Shown: positions 16,126 to 24,970 of the stretch, piece by piece | How positions within the stretch are numbered: the first letter of the stretch is position 1 | Layout of the letters: each line of letters opens with the position of its first letter | Assembly (NCBI RefSeq): GCF_029277985.1 | Contig: NZ_CP119547.1 | Coordinates: 124,001 to 188,000 of the forward strand | Source: Providencia stuartii | GTDB lineage: Bacteria; Pseudomonadota; Gammaproteobacteria; Enterobacterales; Enterobacteriaceae | Length of the DNA: 64,000 bases | Reading direction: 5' to 3' | Position numbers and translations under genes: made by a program | The notes under the pieces: model-generated | The model's database searches: none | The model's input: only the letters and a program-made list of their open reading frames with translations | What the model was told of the DNA's origin: nothing

Positions 16126-16945
16126 GGCACTGTTGCAAATAGTCGGTGGTGATAAACTTATCATCCCCTTTTGCTGATGGAGCTGCACATGAACCCATTC
16201 AAAGGCCGGCATTTTCAGCGTGACATCATTCTGTGGGCCGTACGCTGGTACTGCAAATACGGCATCAGTTACCGTGAGCTGCAGGAGATGCTGGCTGAAC
16301 GCGGAGTGAATGTCGATCACTCCACGATTTACCGCTGGGTTCAGCGTTATGCGCCTGAAATGGAAAAACGGCTGCGCTGGTACTGGCGTAACCCTTCCGA
16401 TCTTTGCCCGTGGCACATGGATGAAACCTACGTGAAGGTCAATGGCCGCTGGGCGTATCTGTACCGGGCCGTCGACAGCCGGGGCCGCACTGTCGATTTT
16501 TATCTCTCCTCCCGTCGTAACAGCAAAGCTGCATACCGGTTTCTGGGTAAAATCCTCAACAACGTGAAGAAGTGGCAGATCCCGCGATTCATCAACACGG
16601 ATAAAGCGCCCGCCTATGGTCGCGCGCTTGCTCTGCTCAAACGCGAAGGCCGGTGCCCGTCTGACGTTGAACACCGACAGATTAAGTACCGGAACAACGT
16701 GATTGAATGCGATCATGGCAAACTGAAACGGATAATCAACGCCACGCTGGGATTTAAATCCATGAAGACGGCTTACGCCACCATCAAAGGTATTGAGGTG
16801 ATGCGTGCACTACGCAAAGGCCAGGCCTCAGCATTTTATTATGGTGATCCCCTGGGCGAAATGCGCCTGGTAAGCAGAGTTTTTGAAATGTAAGGCCTTT
16901 GAATAAGACAAAAGGCTGCCTCATCGCTAACTTTGCAACAGTGCC
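16126..16945 (+). mobile_element. IS26 copy 2 (variant with TnpA G184N)
   Basis: An 820-bp complete element in the same orientation as copy 1. It cuts the rep gene on its left and a Tn2-type tnpA on its right; flanks ATGTACAC and TTCAATAT are not duplicates. Together with copy 1 it bounds a 5,355-bp translocatable unit carrying msr(E)-mph(E). Confidence 0.98.
16189..16893 (+). CDS. tnpA: IS26 transposase, G184N variant
   Basis: Identical to the transposase of copy 1 except that codon 184 reads AAC (Asn) instead of GGC (Gly), in KRIINATLGF. This two-base change close to catalytic E173 defines the IS26.v1 variant, reported to be more active than the standard form. The other complete copies in the window retain Gly. 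Confidence 0.95.
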   Translation: MNPFKGRHFQRDIILWAVRWYCKYGISYRELQEMLAERGVNVDHSTIYRWVQRYAPEMEKRLRWYWRNPSDLCPWHMDETYVKVNGRWAYLYRAVDSRGRTVDFYLSSRRNSKAAYRFLGKILNNVKKWQIPRFINTDKAPAYGRALALLKREGRCPSDVEHRQIKYRNNVIECDHGKLKRIINATLGFKSMKTAYATIKGIEVMRALRKGQASAFYYGDPLGEMRLVSRVFEM

Positions 16946-19153
16946 TTCAATATTGCCAGGATGTCACCGCAGAAAAGGATGGCGGTTCTGGTTGCCTTTG
17001 TCCTTGCATGGGAAACGCTGGCGCTGGATGATGCATTGGACGTTCTGGACGCCATGCTGGCCGTTATCATCCGTGACGCCAGAAAGATTGGGCAGAAAAA
17101 ACGGCTCCGCTCGCTGAAGGATCTGGATAAATCTGCATTGGCGCTCGCCAGCGCATGTTCGTACCTGCTGAAAGAAGAAACACCGGACGAATCGATTCGT
17201 GCTGAGGTGTTCAGCTACATCCCAAGGCAAAAGCTGGCTGAAATCATCACGCTTGTCCGTGAAATTGCCCGGCCCTCAGACGATAATTTTCATGAAGAAA
17301 TGGTGGAGCAGTACGGGCGCGTTCGTCGTTTCCTGCCCCATCTGCTGAATACCGTTAAATTTTCATCCGCACCTGCCGGGGTTACCACTCTGAATGCCTG
17401 TGACTACCTCAGCCGGGAGTTCAGCTCACGGCGGCAGTTTTTTGACGACGCACCAACGGAAATTATCAGTCGGTCATGGAAACGGCTGGTGATTAACAAG
17501 GAAAAACATATCACCCGCAGGGGATACACGCTCTGCTTTCTCAGTAAACTGCAGGATAGTCTGAGGCGGAGGGATGTCTACGTTACCGGCAGTAACCGGT
17601 GGGGAGATCCTCGTGCAAGATTACTACAGGGTGCTGACTGGCAGGCAAACCGGATTAAGGTTTATCGTTCTTTGGGGCACCCGACAGACCCGCAGGAAGC
17701 AATAAAATCTCTGGGCCATCAGCTTGATAGTCGTTACAGACAGGTTGCTGCACGTCTTGGCGAAAATGAGGCTGTCGAACTCGATGTTTCTGGCCCGAAG
17801 CCCCGGTTGACAATTTCTCCCCTCGCCAGTCTTGATGAGCCGGACAGTCTGAAACGACTGAGCAAAATGATCAGTGATCTACTCCCTCCGGTGGATTTAA
17901 CGGAGTTGCTGCTCGAAATTAACGCCCATACCGGATTTGCTGATGAGTTTTTCCATGCTAGTGAAGCCAGTGCCAGAGTTGATGATCTGCCCGTCAGCAT
18001 CAGCGCCGTGCTGATGGCTGAAGCCTGCAATATCGGTCTGGAACCACTGATCAGATCAAATGTTCCTGCACTGACCCGACACCGGCTGAACTGGACAAAA
18101 GCGAACTATCTGCGGGCTGAAACTATCACCAGCGCTAATGCCAGACTGGTTGATTTTCAGGCAACGCTGCCACTGGCACAGATATGGGGTGGAGGAGAAG
18201 TGGCATCTGCAGATGGAATGCGCTTTGTTACGCCAGTCAGAACAATCAATGCCGGACCGAACCGCAAATACTTTGGTAATAACAGAGGGATCACCTGGTA
18301 CAACTTTGTGTCCGATCAGTATTCCGGCTTTCATGGCATCGTTATACCGGGGACGCTGAGGGACTCTATCTTTGTGCTGGAAGGTCTTCTGGAACAGGAG
18401 ACCGGGCTGAATCCAACCGAAATTATGACCGATACAGCAGGTGCCAGCGAACTTGTCTTTGGCCTTTTCTGGCTGCTGGGATACCAGTTTTCTCCACGCC
18501 TGGCTGATGCCGGTGCTTCGGTTTTCTGGCGAATGGACCATGATGCCGACTATGGCGTGCTGAATGATATTGCCAGAGGGCAATCAGATCCCCGAAAAAT
18601 AGTCCTTCAGTGGGACGAAATGATCCGGACCGCTGGCTCCCTGAAGCTGGGCAAAGTACAGGTTTCAGTGCTGGTCCGTTCATTGCTGAAAAGTGAACGT
18701 CCTTCCGGACTGACTCAGGCAATCATTGAAGTGGGGCGCATCAACAAAACGCTGTATCTGCTTAATTATATTGATGATGAAGATTACCGCCGGCGCATTC
18801 TGACCCAGCTTAATCGGGGAGAAAGTCGCCATGCCGTTGCCAGAGCCATCTGTCACGGTCAAAAAGGTGAGATAAGAAAACGATATACCGACGGTCAGGA
18901 AGATCAACTGGGCACACTGGGGCTGGTCACTAACGCCGTCGTGTTATGGAACACTATTTATATGCAGGCAGCCCTGGATCATCTCCGGGCGCAGGGTGAA
19001 ACACTGAATGATGAAGATATCGCACGCCTCTCCCCGCTTTGCCACGGACATATCAATATGCTCGGCCATTATTCCTTCACGCTGGCAGAACTGGTGACCA
19101 AAGGACATCTGAGACCATTAAAAGAGGCGTCAGAGGCAGAAAACGTTGCTTAA
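16946..19153 (+). pseudogene. tnpA: Tn2/Tn3-type transposase, 3' part
   Basis: About 735 C-terminal residues (from FNIARMSPQKRM) of the 1001-residue Tn3-subgroup transposase remain. IS26 copy 2 removed the first quarter. The catalytic region with HGGRA-less LWNTIYMQAALDHLRAQG and the RRILTQLNRGESRHAVAR end is intact, but DNA-binding N-terminal domains are missing, so it should be inactive. It differs from the complete copy at 35364-38369 at a few positions (ASELVFG for ASDLVFG, VQVSVL for VQASVL, QLGTLG for QLGALG). The two are therefore not the product of a recent duplication. Confidence 0.92.
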
Positions 19154-19186
19154 CGTGAGTTTTCGTTCCACTGAGCGTCAGACCCC
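19149..19186 (+). repeat. Tn2/Tn3 38-bp terminal inverted repeat
   Basis: CTTAACGTGAGTTTTCG...CAGACCCC directly follows the tnpA stop. It marks the Tn2-type end inserted in merT. Confidence 0.95.
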
Positions 19187-19276
19187 TACTAGCGGCCCCA
19201 GGCAGCAGGTCGATGCAAGAATGGCGGCCAGCCCGCCGGCGAAGAGCGCACCGCGCCCGTTTTGTGGTTCAGACAT
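19187..19276 (-). pseudogene. merT: merT 5' fragment
   Basis: Thirty codons of merT remain ([18 protein letters not shown]...CCLGPLV). The gene is cut by the Tn2-type end at 19186. The Cys pair of the first membrane segment is present but the transporter cannot function. The complete copy elsewhere (48885-49250) has a longer N-terminus. Confidence 0.85.
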
Positions 19277-19311
19277 ACGTTGGCCCTTTTGAATTTGGAT
19301 TGGATAGCGTA

Positions 19312-19342
19312 ACCTTACTTCCGTACTCATGTACGGAGTCAA
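19312..19342 (-). promoter_or_regulatory. MerR-controlled promoter of the truncated mer operon
   Basis: On the minus strand TTGACT (-35, 19337-19342) and TAAGGT (-10, 19312-19317) are 19 bases apart. This over-long spacing is typical of MerR promoters, and the dyad CTCCGTACATGAGTACGGAAG lies between them. Here it drives only the merT remnant. Confidence 0.88.
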
Positions 19343-19347
19343 GCGAT

Positions 19348-19782
19348 ATGGAAAATAATTTGGAAAACCTGACCATTGGCGTTTTTGCCAAGGCGGCCGG
19401 GGTCAACGTGGAGACAATCCGCTTCTATCAGCGCAAGGGCCTGTTGCGGGAACCGGACAAGCCTTACGGCAGCATCCGCCGCTATGGGGAGGCGGACGTG
19501 GTTCGGGTGAAATTCGTGAAATCGGCACAGCGGCTGGGGTTCAGTCTGGACGAGATTGCCGAGCTGTTGCGGCTCGACGATGGCACCCACTGCGAGGAGG
19601 CCAGCAGCCTGGCCGAACACAAGCTCAAGGACGTGCGCGAGAAGATGGCCGACTTGGCGCGCATGGAAACCGTGCTGTCTGAACTCGTGTGCGCCTGCCA
19701 TGCACGAAAGGGGAATGTTTCCTGCCCGTTGATCGCGTCACTACAGGGCGAAGCAGGCCTGGCAAGGTCAGCTATGCCTTAG
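19348..19782 (+). CDS. merR: Mercury-responsive regulator MerR (Tn21 type)
   Basis: The 144-residue activator starts [19 protein letters not shown] at ATG 19348. Longer in-frame reading upstream runs through the operator and is not used. A winged helix-turn-helix spans residues 10-60. The mercury ligands are three Cys: DGTHCEEA (near 82), VCACHARKG (near 117) and NVSCPLI (near 126). It represses, then with Hg(II) underwinds, the promoter at 19312-19342. Its structural genes are gone, so its local role is lost, but it could act in trans on the second mer operon, whose operator is very similar. Confidence 0.93.
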
Positions 19783-19794
19783 CGTGCTTTATTT
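19778..19794 (+). repeat. Inner half of Tn21-type 38-bp IR
   Basis: CTTAGCGTGCTTTATTT is the first 17 bases (inner part) of the mer-end terminal repeat. The remaining 21 bases are at 21122-21142, and the two halves are separated by the IS110-family element. Confidence 0.93.
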
Positions 19795-21121
19795 AATGAG
19801 ATGGTCACTCCCTCCTTCCCGGTACTATGCTGAGGACAGGCTTTCATTCGGAGAACTATCATGGAAAACATTGCGCTCATTGGTATCGATCTGGGTAAAA
19901 ACTCTTTCCATATTCATTGCCAGGATCGTCGCGGGAAGGCTGTTTACCGTAAAAAATTTACCCGGCCAAAGTTGATCGAATTTTTGGCGACATGCCCCGC
20001 TACAACCATCGCAATGGAAGCCTGTGGCGGTTCTCACTTTATGGCACGCAAGTTGGAAGAGTTGGGGCATTCCCCAAAGCTGATATCACCACAATTTGTC
20101 CGCCCGTTCGTTAAAAGCAATAAAAACGACTTTGTCGACGCCGAAGCTATTTGTGAAGCTGCATCGCGTCCGTCTATGCGTTTTGTGCAGCCCAGAACGG
20201 AATCTCAGCAGGCAATGCGGGCTCTGCATCGTGTCCGTGAATCCCTGGTTCAGGATAAGGTGAAAACAACCAATCAAATGCATGCTTTTCTGCTGGAATT
20301 TGGCATTAGCGTTCCCCGAGGAGCTGCCGTTATTAGCCGACTGAGTACCATTCTTGAGGATAATAGTTTGCCTCTTTACCTCAGCCAGTTATTGCTGAAA
20401 TTACAACAGCATTATCACTATCTTGTTGAGCAGATTAAAGATCTGGAATCCCAGTTGAAACGAAAGTTGGACGAAGATGAGGTTGGACAGCGCTTGCTGA
20501 GCATTCCCTGCGTCGGAACACTGACAGCGAGTACTATTTCAACTGAGATTGGCGACGGGAAGCAGTACGCCAGCAGCCGTGACTTTGCGGCGGCAACAGG
20601 GCTTGTACCTCGGCAGTACAGCACGGGAGGTAGGACGACATTGCTGGGAATTAGTAAGCGAGGTAATAAAAAGATCCGAACTTTGTTGGTTCAGTGTGCC
20701 AGGGTATTCATACAAAAACTGGAACACCAGTCTGGCAAATTGGCCGATTGGGTCAGGGATTTACTGTGCCGGAAAAGCAACTTTGTCGTCACTTGTGCTC
20801 TGGCAAACAAGCTGGCCAGAATAGCCTGGGCCCTAACGGCACGACAGCAAACTTATGTAGCATAACGGCAGAAATACACCGGTTTAAAGAATTACTGATC
20901 TGGTTTTGCGAATACTGATATTGATGATACTAACGGCCCACCGGCCTGTTGAGGAACCTGTAAAACGGAAAGGCTCATTGAAGCCGTATATTTTCTGGAG
21001 GTTCATCAGGCGCGGAACTCATCAAGGCGCGGGAATAAAATCCCATTCAGACGCCGGATAGATTCAAGCAAGCCAACTTGTCGTCAAAATCGGTGTTGCA
21101 AAAACGGGAGTGACCATAGAT
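19795..21121 (+). mobile_element. IS5075/IS4321-type element (IS110 family) inside a Tn21 terminal repeat
   Basis: The insert between the two halves of the 38-bp repeat is exactly 1,327 bp, the size of IS4321/IS5075. Short complementary ends ATGGTCACTCCC and GGGAGTGACCAT are visible. This group inserts specifically into Tn21-subgroup terminal repeats and thereby blocks further movement of the host transposon end. Bases 20866-21121 after the transposase contain no further gene. Confidence 0.93.
19861..20865 (+). CDS. IS110-family (IS1111 group) transposase
   Basis: The 334-residue DEDD-type site-specific transposase has an N-terminal RuvC-like domain (ALIGIDLGKNSFHIHC with catalytic Asp; TIAMEACGG with Glu; NDFVDAEAICEA with Asp). 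The C-terminal part contains the IS110 helix-hairpin motif (IPCVGTLTASTISTEIGDG, AAATGLVPRQYSTGG) and the catalytic Ser region. The protein length and end site identify the IS5075/IS4321 subgroup. It appears intact. Confidence 0.92.
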   Translation: MENIALIGIDLGKNSFHIHCQDRRGKAVYRKKFTRPKLIEFLATCPATTIAMEACGGSHFMARKLEELGHSPKLISPQFVRPFVKSNKNDFVDAEAICEAASRPSMRFVQPRTESQQAMRALHRVRESLVQDKVKTTNQMHAFLLEFGISVPRGAAVISRLSTILEDNSLPLYLSQLLLKLQQHYHYLVEQIKDLESQLKRKLDEDEVGQRLLSIPCVGTLTASTISTEIGDGKQYASSRDFAAATGLVPRQYSTGGRTTLLGISKRGNKKIRTLLVQCARVFIQKLEHQSGKLADWVRDLLCRKSNFVVTCALANKLARIAWALTARQQTYVA

Positions 21122-21142
21122 TCCGTTTTCTGAGGTGCCCCC
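21122..21142 (+). repeat. Outer half of Tn21-type 38-bp IR
   Basis: TCCGTTTTCTGAGGTGCCCCC completes the repeat begun at 19778. The 58 bases after it (21143-21200, TAATAGTGTTCTTCC...) are unidentified target DNA that ends at IS1; no gene is visible there. Confidence 0.92.
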
Positions 21143-21215
21143 TAATAGTGTTCTTCCATTTCGGTAAAAATCCCTACCATGGATTCCCACTCGTCCGGGG
21201 GGTAATGACTCCAAC

Positions 21216-21719
21216 TTATTGATAGTGTTTTATGTTCAGATAATGCCCGATGACTTTGTCATGCAGCTCCACCGATTTTGAGAACGACAGCGACTTCCGT
21301 CCCAGCCGTGCCAGGTGCTGCCTCAGATTCAGGTTATGCCGCTCAATTCGCTGCGTATATCGCTTGCTGATTACGTGCAGCTTTCCCTTCAGGCGGGATT
21401 CATACAGCGGCCAGCCATCCGTCATCCATATCACCACGTCAAAGGGTGACAGCAGGCTCATAAGACGCCCCAGCGTCGCCATAGTGCGTTCACCGAATAC
21501 GTGCGCAACAACCGTCTTCCGGAGCCTGTCATACGCGTAAAACAGCCAGCGCTGGCGCGATTTAGCCCCGACGTATCCCCACTGTTCGTCCATTTCCGCG
21601 CAGACGATGACGTCACTGCCCGGCTGTATGCGCGAGGTTACCGACTGCGGCCTGAGTTTTTTAAATGGCGGAAAATCGTGTTGAGGCCAACGCCCATAAT
21701 GCGGGCGGTTGCCCGGCAT
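21216..21719 (-). CDS. insB: IS1 InsB (catalytic part of the InsAB' transposase)
   Basis: The 167-residue frame contains the catalytic DDE-like core ([50 protein letters not shown]). The functional InsAB' transposase is made by a -1 frameshift from insA at the A6C run near 21657-21663 (TTTTTT on the plus strand). Confidence 0.94.
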   Translation of the reverse strand: MPGNRPHYGRWPQHDFPPFKKLRPQSVTSRIQPGSDVIVCAEMDEQWGYVGAKSRQRWLFYAYDRLRKTVVAHVFGERTMATLGRLMSLLSPFDVVIWMTDGWPLYESRLKGKLHVISKRYTQRIERHNLNLRQHLARLGRKSLSFSKSVELHDKVIGHYLNIKHYQ

Positions 21720-21913
21720 CCAACGCCATTCATGGCCATATCAATGATTTTCTGGTGCGTACCGGGTTGAGAAGCGGTGTAAGTGAACTGCAGTTGCCAT
21801 GTTTTACGGCAGTGAGAGCAGAGATAGCGCTGATGTCCGGCGGTGCTTTTGCCGTTACGCACCACCCCGTCAGTAGCTGAACAGGAGGGACAGCTGATAG
21901 AAACAGAAGCCAC
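21638..21913 (-). CDS. insA: IS1 InsA repressor
   Basis: The 91-residue protein has a zinc finger ([14 protein letters not shown]...CSHCRKTW) followed by a helix-turn-helix ([22 protein letters not shown]). It binds the IS1 ends and represses transposition. It overlaps insB, as required for frameshifting. Confidence 0.94.
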   Translation of the reverse strand: MASVSISCPSCSATDGVVRNGKSTAGHQRYLCSHCRKTWQLQFTYTASQPGTHQKIIDMAMNGVGCRATARIMGVGLNTIFRHLKNSGRSR

Positions 21914-21968
21914 TGGAGCACCTCAAAAACACCATCATACACTAAATCAGTAAGTTGGCAGCATCACC

Positions 21969-21998
21969 GGCTTTTGAAACTGTCGCACCTCATGTTTG
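21969..21998. mobile_element. ISAba125 right-end remnant
   Basis: Sequence GGCTTTTGAAACTGTCGCAC directly upstream of blaNDM matches the right end of ISAba125, the element that normally precedes blaNDM. Only about 30 bases survive; IS1 replaced the rest. The exact inner boundary is approximate. Confidence 0.7.
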
Positions 21999-22024
21999 AA
22001 TTCGCCCCATATTTTTGCTACAGT
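21996..22024 (+). promoter_or_regulatory. blaNDM promoter (ISAba125-derived -35)
   Basis: TTGAAT (21996-22001), a 17-base spacer and TACAGT (22019-22024) form the established blaNDM promoter with its -35 in the ISAba125 end. It is intact even though IS1 lies only 27 bases upstream. Confidence 0.9.
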
Positions 22025-22099
22025 GAACCAAATTAAGATCATCTATTTACTAGGCCTCGCATTTGCGGGGTTTTTAATGCTGAATAAAAGGAAAACTTG

Positions 22100-22912
22100 A
22101 TGGAATTGCCCAATATTATGCACCCGGTCGCGAAGCTGAGCACCGCATTAGCCGCTGCATTGATGCTGAGCGGGTGCATGCCCGGTGAAATCCGCCCGAC
22201 GATTGGCCAGCAAATGGAAACTGGCGACCAACGGTTTGGCGATCTGGTTTTCCGCCAGCTCGCACCGAATGTCTGGCAGCACACTTCCTATCTCGACATG
22301 CCGGGTTTCGGGGCAGTCGCTTCCAACGGTTTGATCGTCAGGGATGGCGGCCGCGTGCTGGTGGTCGATACCGCCTGGACCGATGACCAGACCGCCCAGA
22401 TCCTCAACTGGATCAAGCAGGAGATCAACCTGCCGGTCGCGCTGGCGGTGGTGACTCACGCGCATCAGGACAAGATGGGCGGTATGGACGCGCTGCATGC
22501 GGCGGGGATTGCGACTTATGCCAATGCGTTGTCGAACCAGCTTGCCCCGCAAGAGGGGATGGTTGCGGCGCAACACAGCCTGACTTTCGCCGCCAATGGC
22601 TGGGTCGAACCAGCAACCGCGCCCAACTTTGGCCCGCTCAAGGTATTTTACCCCGGCCCCGGCCACACCAGTGACAATATCACCGTTGGGATCGACGGCA
22701 CCGACATCGCTTTTGGTGGCTGCCTGATCAAGGACAGCAAGGCCAAGTCGCTCGGCAATCTCGGTGATGCCGACACTGAGCACTACGCCGCGTCAGCGCG
22801 CGCGTTTGGTGCGGCGTTCCCCAAGGCCAGCATGATCGTGATGAGCCATTCCGCCCCCGATAGCCGCGCCGCAATCACTCATACGGCCCGCATGGCCGAC
22901 AAGCTGCGCTGA
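22100..22912 (+). CDS. blaNDM-1: Metallo-beta-lactamase NDM-1
   Basis: This 270-residue subclass B1 carbapenemase is a lipoprotein: signal sequence with lipobox LMLSGCM (Cys26). Zinc ligands are visible in THAHQDKM (H120, H122, D124), GPGHTSDN (H189), GGCLIKDS (C208) and SHSAPD (H250). Val88, Asp130 and Met154 (QEGMVAAQ) are the NDM-1 residues, excluding NDM-5 (V88L, M154L) and NDM-7. ATG 22100 follows AAAAGGAAAAC. It hydrolyses nearly all beta-lactams except monobactams. The stop is 3 bases before ble, with which it is cotranscribed. Confidence 0.98.
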
Positions 22913-22915
22913 GCC

Positions 22916-23281
22916 ATGGCTGACCACGTCACCCCCAATCTGCCATCGCGCGATTTCGATGTGACAGAGGCGTTTTATGCGAAGCTGGGCTTTGCGACGA
23001 GTTGGAAGGATCGCGGCTGGATGATCCTGCAGCGCGGCGGTTTGCAGCTCGAATTCTTCCCCTATCCTGACCTCGACCCAGCTACGAGCTCGTTCGGCTG
23101 TTGCCTGCGGTTGGATGATCTCGATGCCATGGTGGCATTGGTGAACGCGGCGGGAGCCGAGGAAAAAAGCACCGGCTGGCCGCGCTTCAAAGCTCCGCAA
23201 CTGGAGGCGAGCGGCCTGAGGATCGGCTACCTGATCGATCCCGACTGCACGCTGGTGCGGCTGATCCAGAACCCCGACTGA
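22916..23281 (+). CDS. ble-MBL: Bleomycin-binding resistance protein Ble-MBL
   Basis: The 121-residue protein of the vicinal-oxygen-chelate fold (MADHVTPNLPSRDFDVTEAFYAKLGF) forms a dimer that sequesters bleomycin-like antibiotics. It starts 3 bases after blaNDM-1 under the same promoter. Its AEEKSTGWPRFKAPQ and LIDPDCTLVRLIQN segments are typical of the NDM-linked protein. It is complete. Confidence 0.96.
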   Translation: MADHVTPNLPSRDFDVTEAFYAKLGFATSWKDRGWMILQRGGLQLEFFPYPDLDPATSSFGCCLRLDDLDAMVALVNAAGAEEKSTGWPRFKAPQLEASGLRIGYLIDPDCTLVRLIQNPD

Positions 23282-23285
23282 CCGC

Positions 23286-23924
23286 ATGCCCGCGAAAATC
23301 AAGATTTGCGGGATCAGCACACCCGAGGCGCTCGATGCGACCATCGCGGCGCGGGCGGACTATGCCGGGTTGGTGTTCTATCCAGCGTCGCCCCGTGCGG
23401 TTACGTCGAATGTCGCGGGCGCTTTGACATCGCGCGCAGCTGGCCAGATCGCCATGGTCGGTTTGTTCGTCGATGCGGATGATGCTGTCATCGCCGACGC
23501 ACTGGTGGCAGCCAAGCTGAACGCGCTGCAGCTGCACGGTTCGGAATCGCCCGAACGCGTGGCCCAGTTGCGCGCGCGGTTTGGCAAGCCGGTGTGGAAG
23601 GCGCTGCCCGTCGCCAGCGCCAGCGATGTCGCACGCGCCGCAGCCTATGCCGGGGCGGCGGACTTGATCTTGTTCGACGCCAAGACCCCCAAAGGCGCGC
23701 TGCCCGGCGGCATGGGGTTGGCGTTCGACTGGTCGCTGCTGGCCGGATATCGCGGTGCCTTGCCGTGGGGGCTGGCAGGCGGGCTAAATCCGACGAATGT
23801 TGCCGAGGCGATTGCGCGCACCGGAGCGCCGCTGGTCGATACCTCCAGCGGCGTCGAAAGCGCGCCGGGCGTCAAGGATACCGACAAGATTACCAATTTC
23901 GCCTTTGCGGTGCGCTTGGCCTAA
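23286..23924 (+). CDS. trpF: Phosphoribosylanthranilate isomerase TrpF
   Basis: The 212-residue TIM-barrel enzyme of tryptophan synthesis has the N-terminal KICGIS catalytic Cys and the C-terminal phosphate site (GLAGGLNPTNV..., DTSSGVESAPGVKD). It follows ble by 4 bases and was carried along with blaNDM-1 from the unknown source genome. It looks intact and has no evident resistance role. Confidence 0.93.
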   Translation: MPAKIKICGISTPEALDATIAARADYAGLVFYPASPRAVTSNVAGALTSRAAGQIAMVGLFVDADDAVIADALVAAKLNALQLHGSESPERVAQLRARFGKPVWKALPVASASDVARAAAYAGAADLILFDAKTPKGALPGGMGLAFDWSLLAGYRGALPWGLAGGLNPTNVAEAIARTGAPLVDTSSGVESAPGVKDTDKITNFAFAVRLA

Positions 23925-23934
23925 ATCGCGTCGA

Positions 23935-24966
23935 TCAATAGGCGTCGTTCAGCGCAAAGATCGGCTTGCGGGTGCGCCACTGCCCTCGGGTGAAGTCGGG
24001 AAAATCTAACGTGCGATTGCCCTCAGCAATCGATTGTTCCGACAGAGGCGTGATCGCGCTCCAGGCCAGCGCGTCGTAAATGTCGATTGGCATCGGGGCC
24101 TTGGCCTTCAGCGCCTCGACAAAAGCGTGGATCACGAACCAGTCCATCCCGCCATGCCCGGCCCCTGCCGCCAGATCGGCGTAGCGTTTCCATAGCGGGT
24201 GATCGTATTTCGCAAACCAGCCCTCGGCAGGCTCCCAGCGGTGCGGCTGTGGGCTCTTGCCCTCCAGATAGATCGACTTGTTGACGTCCATCCACAGCCC
24301 CTCGGTGCCTTGCACCCGAAAGCCGAGAGAATAGGGGCGCGGCAGCGAGGTGTCGTGGCACAGCATGATCGTTTCACCATTAGTGCAGCCGATCATGGTG
24401 TTGACCACATCACCCAGTGCGAATTTCACCTCGGCGTTGGGATGATCGGCAGAGCCGTTCTTGACGACATAATCATGCAGCCCGCGCGCCTTACAGCCGA
24501 AGCCGCCAGCGCCCGCTTCGCCCGGCAACGCGACCTTCAGGGTGCGGGTCTGCGGCGGGTAGCACACGCCGGCATCGGCGCAGCCCTGGTACTTCACGGT
24601 CAGGGTGGTCGCGCTCGCGCCGGCCGCGGGCGTGCCGGTGAGGGTGCCGAGCAATTCCTTGCGGTAGGTTTCGACGTCGCCGAAGAATTCGTCGCGGTAG
24701 GCCTTGCCCTTCGGCAGCGCCATGGTCGCGCCGGTGAAGGCGGCATCGGCCTTGACCGAGGTGCGGTGCCGGTACAGGTAATAGCCGTCGGCGATCCGCC
24801 AGCGCACCTCGATGCGGTCCGGCGCGGTGGCCTGCGCGGACAGGACGAAGACCTCGTCGACCGGCGGCAGTTCGAAGTCCTGGGCGACGGCCGAGGTCGC
24901 GGGCAGCGCAAGCAGCAGGGCGAGCCCGGCCAGCCAGCGGCGCAGGCGGATCGTGGATGCGGTCAT
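23935..24966 (-). CDS. Fusion ORF: DsbD N-terminal domain joined to the C-terminus of a Gfo/Idh/MocA-type protein
   Basis: Residues 1-29 form a signal peptide (LAGLALLLALPATSAVA). Residues 30 to about 155 are the DsbD alpha domain with its redox Cys pair in YQGCADAGVCYPPQ. After GEAGAG the sequence changes abruptly to the C-terminal half of an oxidoreductase-fold glycosidase-like protein (GTEGLWMDVNKSIYLEG, GHGGMDWFVIHAFVEALK). The latter remnant is usually called tat in NDM contexts. The ORF is thus a join of two unrelated genes and marks where the trpF-side DNA meets the cutA-groEL-side DNA. A functional product is doubtful: DsbD lacks its membrane and thioredoxin parts. Confidence 0.8.
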   Translation of the reverse strand: MTASTIRLRRWLAGLALLLALPATSAVAQDFELPPVDEVFVLSAQATAPDRIEVRWRIADGYYLYRHRTSVKADAAFTGATMALPKGKAYRDEFFGDVETYRKELLGTLTGTPAAGASATTLTVKYQGCADAGVCYPPQTRTLKVALPGEAGAGGFGCKARGLHDYVVKNGSADHPNAEVKFALGDVVNTMIGCTNGETIMLCHDTSLPRPYSLGFRVQGTEGLWMDVNKSIYLEGKSPQPHRWEPAEGWFAKYDHPLWKRYADLAAGAGHGGMDWFVIHAFVEALKAKAPMPIDIYDALAWSAITPLSEQSIAEGNRTLDFPDFTRGQWRTRKPIFALNDAY

Positions 24967-24970
24967 TGGC

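Larger units (their letters stand above)
21201..21968 (-). mobile_element. IS1
   Basis: A complete 768-bp IS1 with ends GGTAATGACTCCAACTTA and TAAGTTGGCAGCATCACC. The 9-base flanks CGTCCGGGG and GGCTTTTGA differ, so the element marks a deletion or recombination joint, here with the ISAba125 remnant. Confidence 0.96.

Noticed and set aside
15371..16198. Rep protein read as complete from ATG 16198
   Set aside because: The first 24 residues come from the IS26 end, identical to the start of the antitoxin chimera at 59615, so the native N-terminus is missing.
10771..16945. msr(E)-mph(E) unit as a composite transposon with target duplication
   Set aside because: Outer flanks of the two IS26 copies (ATAAGCCC and TTCAATAT) do not match. 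It behaves as an IS26 translocatable unit, not a classical composite insertion.
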